Source of the DNA: Longibaculum muris
GTDB taxonomy: Bacteria; Bacillota_I; Bacilli_A; Erysipelotrichales; Coprobacillaceae
Direction: 5' to 3'
NCBI RefSeq assembly: GCF_004343035.1
Contig: NZ_SMCQ01000002.1
Location: 124,001-188,000 of the forward strand
Length of the DNA: 64,000 nt
Part shown: in pieces, positions 57,401 to 64,000 of the stretch
Position numbering within the stretch: position 1 is the stretch's first letter
Layout: every line of letters begins with the position of its first letter
Notes under the pieces: model-generated
Seen by the model: only the letters and a program-made list of their open reading frames with translations
Databases searched by the model: none
Told to the model about the DNA's origin: nothing
Made by a program: the position numbers and the translations under genes

Positions 57401-59050
57401 TAATTTTACTATTGCCTCCCCTAATCGACTAACTAACTCATATTCTGTCATACCTTCTATACTTCCAACAAAACCACCTGTTATGTCTTTAACATTAGAA
57501 ATTGATAAATCTTCAACCAAACATTCTTTTATTAGAACATCTCCATAAATTCTTCCAACAAAACCACCCGTTGCAAAATTAGTGATATCATCAGCTCCTA
57601 AATTTGCTAATCCAGTTAGAAGTTCTGTTAAAGAATCTAATTGTAATATTTTAAGTAAAGTTTCTAGAAGTGTAGTTACAGCTAAACTTAATCCCTTTAT
57701 AATTCCTTCAACTAATGACGTACTATCTTGAACTTTATCACTCTGATTATCAACGGAAACATTTTCTAACGTTAAATGAGATACAGAAACTTGTCCTTTA
57801 GATTTAACATAACTATCATCTCTTTCACTAGAAATTGTTCCAAAAAATCCAATTCCTAAATTCTTTTTCATATCTAAATCTTCAGATTGTTTAACATTAA
57901 TATGAGATATTGTTACATTTGCATCAGATACCATATTCAAACGACCTTCCATTGTCCCTGAGAACATTAAAGGTGTCCATGTTTCATTGTTTAAATCAAT
58001 ATCTCTAAAAATAATATAGTTTTCTGAACGACTATATTTATGACCACTATTACCACCCACAATTTTAGTACTTTTTTCTCCAGTCTGTTGATCTACTCCA
58101 TTTCCAATAAAAACAGCCGATGATGATGGAAAATTATAATCATCAGAACCATTTTGTGATTTTAATAAATCAGCATCCCCTCCATATTGCATTTTTCCAA
58201 CTAATGAATAAATAGCTGTTCTCACGATTTGATTACTTCCAATCGCTGCTAACTGTTCTTTATTACCAATTAAAATATATTCTTTTTGATTCGTTGGATC
58301 TGTCCAAATAACTTGACCAGCAAATTGACGACCATCAGACGTTTCTTTTGTTTCAGCTTGTGTTGCTTTCATTTGTTGAGAAATAAGTTCAGGCATATCA
58401 CTTGTAAAGAATTGTGATAAGACATAGTGATGAGAATGATTATATGTTAGGTAATCTTGACTATCTTGTGGATATATCATTTGACCCATACCAAATTCAC
58501 TCGCATGATAGTCTTGTGTCATAACTGGTTCTTTTGAGGCATTATCTGATAAGAGAATCTTTAATTGATAATTATTATAAATATAGATTGTATCTATTTG
58601 TTGATCATAGAGTGTTTTATTATTTTGAGTTTCTAATGATGTAAAAGAACCAGTAAAGTTATCTGGTAAACTCCATATATTCTCATTATCCAATACAATA
58701 TCATTCATTAATAAATATTGAGCATCTAAACTATATGTAATAACTGTATTCTCAACTAATAAGACATCTCCTTTTGAAAAACTTTCTTCATTATTATCAG
58801 TTAACTTCACAGGTTGATGACTCCCAATTGCTTGTAATTGTTTTAAATTATAAATCTTTATTTTTCCATCTTCATAAAGATAAGAATAATCAACATCTTG
58901 ACTTTCATCAGTATTAACAATTTCAGTTTCTAAATGATCATCATTTTCAGCACGAGCAATAAGACTAGCAAAGTGGGTTAATCCAATTATCATAGAAACC
59001 GCTACCAAAACTAAAATCAGCTTTTTTAATGTCTTATTATTGACTAACAT
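51491..59050 (-). CDS. Giant LPxTG surface protein with tandem GGFxG modules, probable pilus tip adhesin
   Basis: 2,519 residues, the largest gene here. Signal peptide (1-34), an N-terminal unique part (about 35-350), then more than two dozen modules of roughly 50-110 residues, each centred on a G-G-F/Y-x-G turn (GGFVGRIYGDVLIKE, AGGFAGKAYSGGIVN, AGGYVGNVVGGQIW), related to GLUG-type beta-helix repeats, to about 2,200. A Cna-B domain (VFLTIQKVWKDF...EIEEV, about 2,370-2,470) and LPNTGG at 2,481, helix and RKRKKK end it. A long beta-solenoid stalk for adhesion is likely. First gene of the pilus operon. Confidence 0.85.
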   Translation of the reverse strand: MLVNNKTLKKLILVLVAVSMIIGLTHFASLIARAENDDHLETEIVNTDESQDVDYSYLYEDGKIKIYNLKQLQAIGSHQPVKLTDNNEESFSKGDVLLVENTVITYSLDAQYLLMNDIVLDNENIWSLPDNFTGSFTSLETQNNKTLYDQQIDTIYIYNNYQLKILLSDNASKEPVMTQDYHASEFGMGQMIYPQDSQDYLTYNHSHHYVLSQFFTSDMPELISQQMKATQAETKETSDGRQFAGQVIWTDPTNQKEYILIGNKEQLAAIGSNQIVRTAIYSLVGKMQYGGDADLLKSQNGSDDYNFPSSSAVFIGNGVDQQTGEKSTKIVGGNSGHKYSRSENYIIFRDIDLNNETWTPLMFSGTMEGRLNMVSDANVTISHINVKQSEDLDMKKNLGIGFFGTISSERDDSYVKSKGQVSVSHLTLENVSVDNQSDKVQDSTSLVEGIIKGLSLAVTTLLETLLKILQLDSLTELLTGLANLGADDITNFATGGFVGRIYGDVLIKECLVEDLSISNVKDITGGFVGSIEGMTEYELVSRLGEAIVKLLETLLDAIPFLGLGDLVRILVDGGLLDIKQLIPISYRNPVIDNCSVSLNTRINSTKKYVGGFVGRQVGSFITNSTITGNSTTISGEKFVGGFSGLTVNAEIEGALNDLGINLIDAITNQSIIAGCSVEGVTSITASSTYAGGFTGVLADSYAIDCSVNGMNSVSSTEDYSGGFSGRATLGWAVSLGEDYGEKKYTLLSVIKESLGKLLSGDANKETVLLSLVGISPSVVAGCSVNGNSLEVSGKNYVGGLIGQGDGVQIYTSAQEQINSLRPINKKKVNYNGKNQPTVIQNLKSVKATEKYAGGIAGYVATASAGGILDTTLGIGNYLPFKIDNVNISGVSAGYTIEASHEYAGGAIGMAIGGKMNNVTLTNIQYVNALNHVGGFIGSGGTGSLVSAGGLNLLGLDLVKVDNLLNLAQAVVLDIDSAQVIGISSGMSIKATGSNQNGEVTLYDAAGFIGESTSANINGASVENVKEIKADINNGIAGGFVGSSNTGGLASISEDKTSVPGIVDISNLISAAGYLIPKYTNCKVEYVSNENNPQVMASIAGGFIGNMQSGTIENSDENYLAVKNIEYVQGTYYAGGFAGKAYSGGIVNSGGLSLLGALKLNVSAANIVSVLEVYIPIIKNANIDSTKGLIVMSNNQLTTDSHSGSAGGYIGYGSGVQVGHCEVNGLRNTKVTPPEQLENIDAPSYFNDQSSYAIKAPKYAGGFIGYMDVGSAASVGNGLSILGESIQLADAVSVLSAVVTTIEFSHVKGKTGGFSVLASSTENSEFAGHAGGYAGMIKGGHIQNSNVENFNYIIAQETAGGYVGDLEPGSLASVLDGADTSLLTKILDVNGLLSVGQTFIPTIRNSTTSCIPCGGAVRANAPSSLSIEKGMAGGFVGRNSGGQIWGNNNSSWKNQLSYNGPQSPCSVIRLRSVYGYEYAGGFTGLMECASTAQLGDVSILNGLIKLDNVLGLLNDMYPTEENTSICGPLKNINQETWNAWVENVGHDKSYGAWIKTVNNDKDLQNMIDQFSYGYKVVAGRDKFTDGLSVQSGCAGGYNGMMKGGIVTNATANDVMYVSSLRSAGGFSGEMITGGTAEVGNVSLLDLQLVHVGNLLNPIEVFVPVVKSSSTHGFRSGMTVVSFGNDITKHQGNAGGYVGNVVGGQIWGEDTKCQVTHLKLVRGANHCGGFAGKLDPGSIADVETGNQNGLIGRLLDNLISNVGSLADVLQATVTTVKNASVDGVSSGFSVVGGNSLQNALYAGGFVGKATGTVLGKKGEEVSGLSVNHLRMVNGGEYAGGFVGLADVGSVASISDDSDISILHLINTGNISVLDAFRPYMYYCQVSGISDGFVVTANLQKSFGQQSSQVYSGCAGGFAGAVLNGTVENSTVQQLNTIQALNYAGGFAGHLGKSGTVDLDSTGVSGGILGLTAGVIDVCGTIVKESSVTGITDGFVIKSEGGKQPISGGFAGLADLGRISTSKVNNAKKIYSDEIAGGFAGKTTMAYLVDTEAHSVIVDALLMVVNGLLKFLYADKLQDLELVDVGLGGALKVQLLADGKTLSVTLLGLEISVALSRKGASDNPSETDVAIVTIGDSTVRLPCTENGLTGDANTNLQIELIKANRTKITDSSITGVSIGYDVFGGKATDKTDGTGDNGIAGGFIGYNNEGYLINNQMYLADTIRGTENKIGEFIGQFSLESHYQKEVHVVGQDNEYRIYRAIQSVFKEIKKGNQIIGTLIDSETTDKINVYKVNHYQSVKDHQDYDGAVLSDENQSEPLNVYISPAKAVLMDDIKTSDNEITTTPNTPDSVDPCSEKVFLTIQKVWKDFSNLFGSRPDNIHIKITRHYKKDTSDIQDEKFNSDSQNTIELSKLNQEQNVWETVVSNLDAYYVEKDNDGNIIASYPYIYEIEEVKEDKLNNYTTTYEWDEYHYSAVVTNKNYSILPNTGGMGIWIYVFAGMSIVAVTKLSGRKRKKKTGVTSK

Positions 59051-59232
59051 ACACCCTCACCTCACACATTCAAACTTGTCTTTATAAAGAAAATATTATA
59101 TATATTATTTGTTATGATTATTTTATGATATTTTTTACAGTTTTATTTTACTCTTGTTGAATGTTGTGTTCAATAATAATTTGACAAAATAAGTGAAATT
59201 ATGTGTTTTTTAAAAGAAATAAAAAAAGTTGC
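59051..59232. other. Upstream region of the pilus operon
   Basis: Very AT-rich. The ribosome binding site GAGGTGAGGG precedes the giant gene. An imperfect palindrome TTGAA-N7-TTCAA (about 59157-59173) may bind a regulator; no unambiguous promoter. Confidence 0.35.
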
Positions 59233-59246
59233 CTAAACAACTTTAA
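59224..59246 (-). terminator. Terminator of the NUDIX gene
   Basis: AAAGTTG/CAACTTT stem, T run on the minus strand; contains the NUDIX stop. Confidence 0.75.
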
Positions 59247-59730
59247 TTTGATTCTTGATAAAATATCTTTCAACAAATGATTTCGCTAATGAATGAGGTT
59301 TTATAACTTGTAGCACTTCTTCAACAGGATACCACTTAGCTTGATCAACTTCCTCATTTAAAACAAAATCTTCACTTTCTGCAATAACTACATAATTATG
59401 AATTAATGTATTGGTCTTTTTAAAATATTCATTATCATTATATTGATAAAATCCAACATTTAATCCAACTTCTTCTTGAATTTCTCTTATCAATGCCTCT
59501 TTAGCATTTTCACCTTTATTAATATATCCAGCAATTAATATATTATCAATATGTCCATATTGTTGAATCAATAATATTTTATCTTTTGTTGGATTAAATA
59601 CAATTGCTGATATAGCACTATTAAACATTGGAAACTTAAATGTTTCACAATGTGGACAATATGGAACCATACCATCTTGTCCATTTTCTTTAAATATCAA
59701 TTGATTTCCACATTCATCACAATATTTCAT
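59233..59730 (-). CDS. NUDIX hydrolase with a zinc ribbon
   Basis: 165 residues: a zinc ribbon YCDECGNQL...YCPHCETF (residues 3-31) as in NudC-type NADH pyrophosphatases, then a NUDIX box GYINKGENAKEALIREIQEEVGL (about 75-97; all catalytic Glu and Arg present, given as two parts). Hydrolyses a nucleoside diphosphate linked to another moiety; NADH is possible, but the SQPWPFPxS signature of NudC is not evident (KFPMFNSA instead). Single gene. Confidence 0.88.
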   Translation of the reverse strand: MKYCDECGNQLIFKENGQDGMVPYCPHCETFKFPMFNSAISAIVFNPTKDKILLIQQYGHIDNILIAGYINKGENAKEALIREIQEEVGLNVGFYQYNDNEYFKKTNTLIHNYVVIAESEDFVLNEEVDQAKWYPVEEVLQVIKPHSLAKSFVERYFIKNQIKVV

Positions 59731-59848
59731 TCTATCATCATTCCTCTTTTCAGTTCCTTATCATATCATAAATAACATACAAAATTCACTATTTTTCTTT
59801 ATCATTAAAGCTTTTTCATGTATGATTGTAAAAGGAGAGTGGAGAGAA

Positions 59849-60502
59849 ATGATAAAAGCAATTATTTTTGATATGGATGGATTAATGGTAGATACAGAAG
59901 TAATTTCATATCAATGTTATAAAGAAATTATTGAAAGTTATGGTTTTGATTTTCATAAAGCAGACTATGTTAAGGATTATCCTGGTAAGCCTTTAAAGGC
60001 TTCAATTGAATTTATTAAAGATAAATATCATCTTGATTATGATAATCAAGAAAAGATTGAAATCTTTCATCAATTAGAAAATCAATATATTAATAATAAT
60101 GGTGTTGAATTAAAAAAGGGATTAATTGAATTATTAGAATATCTTAAAGAGAATCATTATCAAACAATTGTCGCAACATCAAGCCATAAAGATCGTGCTG
60201 AAAGAATTTTAAATCAACATAATGTCTTACAATATATTGATGATATTGTATGTGGAGATGAAGTTAAACGCGGAAAACCTTTTCCTGATATCTTTATAAA
60301 AGCTTGTGAAAAGCTTCATGTTTCTCATCAAGAAGCACTTGTCTTAGAAGATAGTGAAGCTGGTATTCAAGCTGCTTATGATGCTCATATTCCAGTGATT
60401 TGTATTCCTGACATGAAACATCCTAGTGATGAATATGTAAAAAAAGTTGAACATGTCTATGATTCATTAAATGATATTATTTTGTATTTAAAACACCTCT
60501 AG
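59849..60502 (+). CDS. HAD phosphatase, beta-phosphoglucomutase-like
   Basis: 217 residues from ATG 59849 (AAAGGAG and GGAG lie upstream; an in-frame ATG at 59822 precedes them). Motif I IIFDMDGLMVDTE with nucleophile Asp about 8, motif II VATSSHKDRAE, then GKPFPDIFIKA and motif IV VLEDSEAGIQAA, with a helical cap. Typical of PgmB/Gph-like phosphatases or mutases acting on sugar phosphates. The terminator stem starts within its last codons. Confidence 0.88.
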   Translation: MIKAIIFDMDGLMVDTEVISYQCYKEIIESYGFDFHKADYVKDYPGKPLKASIEFIKDKYHLDYDNQEKIEIFHQLENQYINNNGVELKKGLIELLEYLKENHYQTIVATSSHKDRAERILNQHNVLQYIDDIVCGDEVKRGKPFPDIFIKACEKLHVSHQEALVLEDSEAGIQAAYDAHIPVICIPDMKHPSDEYVKKVEHVYDSLNDIILYLKHL

Positions 60503-60508
60503 GTGTTT
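60491..60508 (+). terminator. Terminator of the HAD gene
   Basis: AAACACC-TCTA-GGTGTTT followed by T residues, overlapping the TAG stop. Confidence 0.8.
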
Positions 60509-60591
60509 TTTATTATGATGTTTTGTATCATATCATACAAGAAATTAAACATCAATCATGTTAGAATAAACAACATATAGGGAGGTTTATT

Positions 60592-61428
60592 ATGTTATCA
60601 AAGCAAGAACAACGTCATATCTATTATGATCATGACTTAAAAATAGAAGCTTATCAGTTAAGTGGAATTGTCCAAAAATTTCCTAATCATTTTCATGAAT
60701 ATTATGTTATTGGTTTTATAAAGGGTGGAAGGCGTCATCTTCAATGCAAAGGTCAAGAATATGATCTTGCTAGTAAAGATATGATTCTTTTTAATCCTCA
60801 TGATAATCATTTTTGTGCACCTATTAATGATGAATTACTCGATTATCGTGCTGTTAATATCAATAAAGATATCATGCAAAAAATGGTATATCAAATCACA
60901 GGACAAGATTATCTACCATATTTCAAACAAAATGTTGTCTATCAATGTGATATCTCTACATCTATAGATGAATTATATCATGCGATTGTTCATCAAGCAG
61001 ATAAACTCAAAAAAGAAGAAACCTTTTTCTTTTTACTAGAACAAATCTTAAAAGATTATAGTGCTCCTTTTCAAGACGTTGCATTACCACAACCACGCAT
61101 TGAAATTCAATATCTTTGTGATTATATGAATGAACATTATCAAGAAAATATTAATTTAGATGATCTATGTTCAATGACTCATTTTAGTCAATCTTATTTA
61201 TTAAGAACTTTTACTAAACAAGTAGGAATTTCACCATATCGTTATTTACAAACCATTAGAATTGATCAATCTAAGAAATTATTAGAATCTGGTATACCTC
61301 CTGTTGAAGTTGCTCATTTAACTGGTTTTAGTGATCAAAGTCATTTTACAAATTTCTTTAAAGAATTTATTGGGATTACACCTAAACAATATCAAAATAT
61401 ATTTAAAGAAGGTGATGAAGATGAATAA
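60592..61428 (+). CDS. AraC-family transcriptional regulator
   Basis: 278 residues: an N-terminal AraC-type cupin (HFHEYYVIGFIKGGRRHL, MILFNPHDNHFC) and a C-terminal pair of helix-turn-helices (about 178-275: FSQSYLLRTFTKQVGISPYR, LTGFSDQSHFTNFFKEFIGI). AraC proteins with such cupins commonly activate adjacent transport genes on ligand binding. Its last codons overlap the start of the EamA transporter gene, so the three genes onward form one operon. Confidence 0.92.
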   Translation: MLSKQEQRHIYYDHDLKIEAYQLSGIVQKFPNHFHEYYVIGFIKGGRRHLQCKGQEYDLASKDMILFNPHDNHFCAPINDELLDYRAVNINKDIMQKMVYQITGQDYLPYFKQNVVYQCDISTSIDELYHAIVHQADKLKKEETFFFLLEQILKDYSAPFQDVALPQPRIEIQYLCDYMNEHYQENINLDDLCSMTHFSQSYLLRTFTKQVGISPYRYLQTIRIDQSKKLLESGIPPVEVAHLTGFSDQSHFTNFFKEFIGITPKQYQNIFKEGDEDE

Positions 61429-62329
61429 ATGGATGTATGGTCATTTATCAGCATTTATGACAATCTTTATATGGGGAACGACCTTTATTTCTACAAAAAT
61501 ATTGTTAACTTCATTGACCCCAATTGAAATCTTATTCATCCGTTTTTTAATTGGTTATGTGACTCTATGGCTTGTCTATCCACAACGTATATCATTAAAA
61601 CAAAAACAACATGAATATTACTTTCTAGCTGCTGGACTTTGTGGTATTACACTCTATTATCTTTTTGAAAATATTGCTTTAACTTATACACTAGCCAGTC
61701 ATGTTGGTGTCATTATTTCTATTGCACCTTTTTTTACAGCTATTCTTGCTTACTTCTTTTCGGATGAGAAAAAGCTTAACATTCGTTTTTTTATTGGTTT
61801 TATAATTGCGATTATAGGAGTTTGTATGATTAGCTTTAAAGGTGATGAAAGTTTAAGTTTTAATCTTACTGGTGATTTTCTGGCAATTATCGCTGCAATA
61901 ATATGGGCTATTTATTCCACATTAACTCAAAAAATAGCAAGTTTCCAATATAATACCATTCAATCAACACGTCATATGTTTTTTTATGGATTGATTTTTA
62001 TGTTACCATTTCTATTGATTATGGATTTTCATCCTAAAATATCAACCCTTATCCATCCTTTAATCATATCTAATTTATTATTTTTAGGATTAGGTGCCTC
62101 TGCCCTATGTTTTGTAACTTGGAATTTAGCAGTAAAGATTCTTGGTCCAGTTAAAACCAGTGTTTATATTTATATTGTTCCAGTGATTACAGCTGTGACT
62201 TCATTTTTGATTTTAGATGAAGCTATGAATCAGATGACAATTATTGGTATTATTTTAACATTGATAGGATTATGGTTATCAGAAAAAAGAACAAAGGAGA
62301 ATCTGGATAATGAATTATGCAAATTATAA
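61421..62329 (+). CDS. EamA/DMT-family metabolite transporter
   Basis: 302 residues from ATG 61421, overlapping the AraC stop by 8 bp. Ten membrane helices in two EamA halves: FMTIFIWGTTFISTKILL at the start, ASHVGVIISIAPFFTAILAY in the first half, and the second half from FLAIIAAIIWAIYSTL with LGPVKTSVYIYIVPVITAV. These carriers export amino acids, nucleobases or sugars. Cotranscription with an AraC regulator and DUF2000 is common; the cargo is unknown. Confidence 0.9.
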   Translation: MNKWMYGHLSAFMTIFIWGTTFISTKILLTSLTPIEILFIRFLIGYVTLWLVYPQRISLKQKQHEYYFLAAGLCGITLYYLFENIALTYTLASHVGVIISIAPFFTAILAYFFSDEKKLNIRFFIGFIIAIIGVCMISFKGDESLSFNLTGDFLAIIAAIIWAIYSTLTQKIASFQYNTIQSTRHMFFYGLIFMLPFLLIMDFHPKISTLIHPLIISNLLFLGLGASALCFVTWNLAVKILGPVKTSVYIYIVPVITAVTSFLILDEAMNQMTIIGIILTLIGLWLSEKRTKENLDNELCKL

Positions 62330-62732
62330 ATGTGTAATGGTTTTAGATGAAGATTTACCTCAAGGTATTTTATGTAATACATCTGCCATTATGGGAATTA
62401 CATTAGGAAAATATATAGCTTCAACAGTTGGGGAAAATGTTGTTGATCAAGATAATTTTTTACATCTAGGTATCATTCAATTTCCTGTTCCTATTCTTAA
62501 AGCTTCAAAAGAAAAGATTAAAGAAATCAGAGAAATGCTTTATGAAGATAAATATCAAGAATTAGTGGTTGTAGACTTTTCAGATGTTGCTCAAAGCTGT
62601 AATGATTATCCTGACTTTATTGAACTCATGAAAAACACAAAACATCAAGATATAACTTATTTTGGGATTGCTATGTGTGGCGCTAAAAAATTAGTCAATA
62701 AGCTAACTGGGAGCTTACCATTATTAAGATAA
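62310..62732 (+). CDS. DUF2000 protein
   Basis: 140 residues of the DUF2000 family, which has a peptidyl-tRNA hydrolase 2-like fold: MVLDEDLPQGILCNTSAIMG, TLGKYIAS, LHLGIIQFPVPIL and IAMCGAKKLVNKLTGSLPLLR are characteristic. Soluble; function unestablished. It overlaps the transporter gene by 20 bp and is frequently next to AraC/EamA genes, perhaps acting on the same metabolite. Confidence 0.88.
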   Translation: MNYANYKCVMVLDEDLPQGILCNTSAIMGITLGKYIASTVGENVVDQDNFLHLGIIQFPVPILKASKEKIKEIREMLYEDKYQELVVVDFSDVAQSCNDYPDFIELMKNTKHQDITYFGIAMCGAKKLVNKLTGSLPLLR

Positions 62733-62750
62733 AATTTTCCTAATTAATCG

Positions 62751-62779
62751 ATAATTTCTCATTTATATTGAGAAATTAT
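62751..62779 (+). terminator. Terminator of the AraC-EamA-DUF2000 operon
   Basis: ATAATTTCTCA/TGAGAAATTAT with a 7-nt loop and a T run. Confidence 0.85.
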
Positions 62780-62799
62780 TTTTTTATATCAACAATGAA

Positions 62800-62828
62800 T
62801 TGCACTTTTTTATCATGACTTTTATAAT
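62800..62828 (+). promoter_or_regulatory. Promoter of the second Cof-type HAD gene
   Basis: TTGCAC (62800-62805), 17 bp, TATAAT (62823-62828). Confidence 0.75.
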
Positions 62829-62860
62829 TAAGCTAGAACTTATAGACAAAGGAGTATATT

Positions 62861-63700
62861 ATGGGAAAAATTATATTTATTGATGTTGATGGAACATTGT
62901 TAGACTATGAAAACAAGTTACCTGCTTCGGCTGATTTAGCTATTAAAAAAGCCAGAGAAAATGGTCATAGAGTCTATATTTGTACAGGAAGAAGTAAAGC
63001 AGAAGTTTATGATTACATCTGGGATATTGGATTAGATGGTATGATTGGTGGAAATGGAAGTTATGTAGAAGATCATGATCATGTTGTGATGCATCAGTTA
63101 ATTATCAAAGAACAATGTCAACATATTGTTGATTGGTTAAAAGCAAGACATTTAGAATTTTATCTAGAAAGTAATAATGGATTATTTGCAAGTGAAAACT
63201 TTGAAGAAAAAGGTAATCCAGTGATTAAACTTTATGCTCAAAGAAAAGGGAAAGATGATGCTGATCACGCGACTGTGAGAACTATTTTCCCAGAAATGAT
63301 TTTTGGTGGAGAATTATATCGTGATGATGTGAATAAGGTGAGCTTTATTTTAAATAGTTATCAAGATCATCTTGATTCTATTGAAGAATTTCCTGATTTA
63401 AAACCTGGAACATGGGGAGGAAAAGGTGAAATTGCATTGTTTGGTGATTTAGGTGTAAAAGATATTACCAAAGCTCATGCGATTGATGAATTATTGAAAT
63501 ATCTTGGTGCGAAAAAAGAAGATACATTGGCTTTTGGTGATGCTAAAGTTGATATTCCAATGTTGGAATATTGTGAAATTGGAGTTGCTATGGGTAGTGG
63601 TGGAGATGAAATCAAAGCCATGGCTGATTATGTGACTGATGATGTCGATAAAGACGGTTTATACAAAGCGTTTATACACTTTGGATTAATTGAAGAATAG
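62861..63700 (+). CDS. Cof-type HAD phosphatase, second copy
   Basis: 279 residues: motif I IFIDVDGTLLDYENK, motif II YICTGRSKAE, GLDGMIGGNGSYVE, and motif IV ALAFGDAKVDIPMLEYC-type sequence (LAFGDAKVDIPML) near residue 225. Distinct from the copy at 8 kb. In this family the IIB cap governs substrate choice among sugar phosphates and nucleotides. AGGAG precedes the ATG; own promoter and terminator. Confidence 0.9.
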   Translation: MGKIIFIDVDGTLLDYENKLPASADLAIKKARENGHRVYICTGRSKAEVYDYIWDIGLDGMIGGNGSYVEDHDHVVMHQLIIKEQCQHIVDWLKARHLEFYLESNNGLFASENFEEKGNPVIKLYAQRKGKDDADHATVRTIFPEMIFGGELYRDDVNKVSFILNSYQDHLDSIEEFPDLKPGTWGGKGEIALFGDLGVKDITKAHAIDELLKYLGAKKEDTLAFGDAKVDIPMLEYCEIGVAMGSGGDEIKAMADYVTDDVDKDGLYKAFIHFGLIEE

Positions 63701-63704
63701 AACA

Positions 63705-63746
63705 AAAAAGTTTAGAAAGCATATATCAACGTTTTCTAAACTTTTT
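63705..63746. terminator. Terminator downstream of the second HAD gene
   Basis: AAAAAGTTTAGAAA/TTTCTAAACTTTTT with a 14-nt loop. Confidence 0.8.
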
Positions 63747-63846
63747 ATATTTTCATCAATAAATCACTTTTTTTCACAGTATGCCAATGAATTGAAATAA
63801 AGACATCATGTAAAAAACTTTGTATTCTTATAAGTAAAACAATCAT

Positions 63847-64000
63847 TTATTTTGAATGAGGCATTTCTCCAGCCCACTCAAATCCTTTTTTAGCAATAAT
63901 CACAGCAATCAATTCATTAATAACCGCTGCAGCTGCAATTGTCCCTTGAATAATTTTGGCACACTCTGGGGCAGGCCCTGCTAAACTAGAAGCTGCAATT
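63847..64000 (-). CDS. C-terminal end of an integral membrane protein (partial)
   Basis: The last 51 residues, cut by the window edge: AASSLAGPAPECAKIIQGTI, AAAAVINELIAVIIAKKGFE and a WAGEMPHSK tail. It resembles the end of cation/proton antiporter-type membrane proteins, but the fragment is too short to be sure. Confidence 0.5.
   Translation of the reverse strand, partial: IAASSLAGPAPECAKIIQGTIAAAAVINELIAVIIAKKGFEWAGEMPHSK

Noticed and set aside
51491-59050. Repeats in the giant gene as a possible CRISPR array or tandem DNA repeat
   Set aside because: The repeats are at protein level with variable DNA and variable length; there are no identical short repeats with spacers.

Overview
The window is a low-GC (about 30% by eye) bacterial chromosome segment with Bacillota-type signals: AGGAGG ribosome binding sites, TTGACA/TATAAT promoters, intrinsic terminators, LPxTG anchors, CIRCE/HrcA control and VanRS/Bce-like modules. 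Gene content resembles gut Erysipelotrichia (Coprobacillus/Thomasclavelia/Faecalibacillus relatives); that placement is an inference. No rRNA, tRNA, CRISPR array or intact insertion sequence was seen.

Layout. 1-9.4 kb: a frameshifted metF start, a Bce-like cassette (response regulator, kinase, ABC ATPase, FtsX permease), a VanRS-like pair with a C39-like peptidase gene, a HAD phosphatase, and a CIRCE-controlled hsp20. 9.4-16 kb: an ECF sigma/RsgI-like anti-sigma pair, an XRE regulator divergent from an unknown gene, MarR-TSUP, and a NifU-like/GGGtGRT pair. 16-17.8 kb: a decayed rhuM-fic gene and poorly coding DNA. 17.8-33.5 kb: metabolic and transport operons almost all on the minus strand (AEC carrier, flavodoxin, LysE exporter, iron alcohol dehydrogenase; an Ntn amidase, PaaK-like enzyme, ABC exporter, lipoprotein, NAPE-PLD-like operon; an aldo/keto reductase operon divergent from lysR; another lipoprotein). 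33.5-48.2 kb: CCG-domain protein, two RpiR-GH1 modules, GH3, GH13, esterase. 48.2-59 kb: a sortase-assembled pilus locus with a 2,519-residue surface protein. 59-64 kb: NUDIX, HAD, AraC-EamA-DUF2000, a second Cof-type HAD and the end of a membrane protein.

How parts fit. Four minus-strand promoters between 18.8 and 33.5 kb carry the same composite element: TATGCYTW, then exactly 30 bp start to start a TATAGGTATTTGATAT-like box that contributes the -35, followed 16-17 bp later by the -10. This ties the AEC carrier, the alcohol dehydrogenase, the amidase/NAPE-PLD-like operon and a lipoprotein gene into one probable regulon, with the local LysR protein as obvious candidate regulator. A second internally consistent circuit is the VanR-like regulator: three 11-bp direct repeats lie upstream of both its own gene and the C39-like peptidase gene.

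A further feature is the number of otherwise well-preserved genes broken by one lesion: metF (frameshift), an ABC permease (TAA), the GH3 protein (TAA before its last domain and anchor), the GH13 glucosidase (TGA at a Trp codon) and a PNPOx-like gene (frameshift), plus the multiply broken rhuM-fic. Either this strain has recent gene decay or the assembly has errors; reads would decide.
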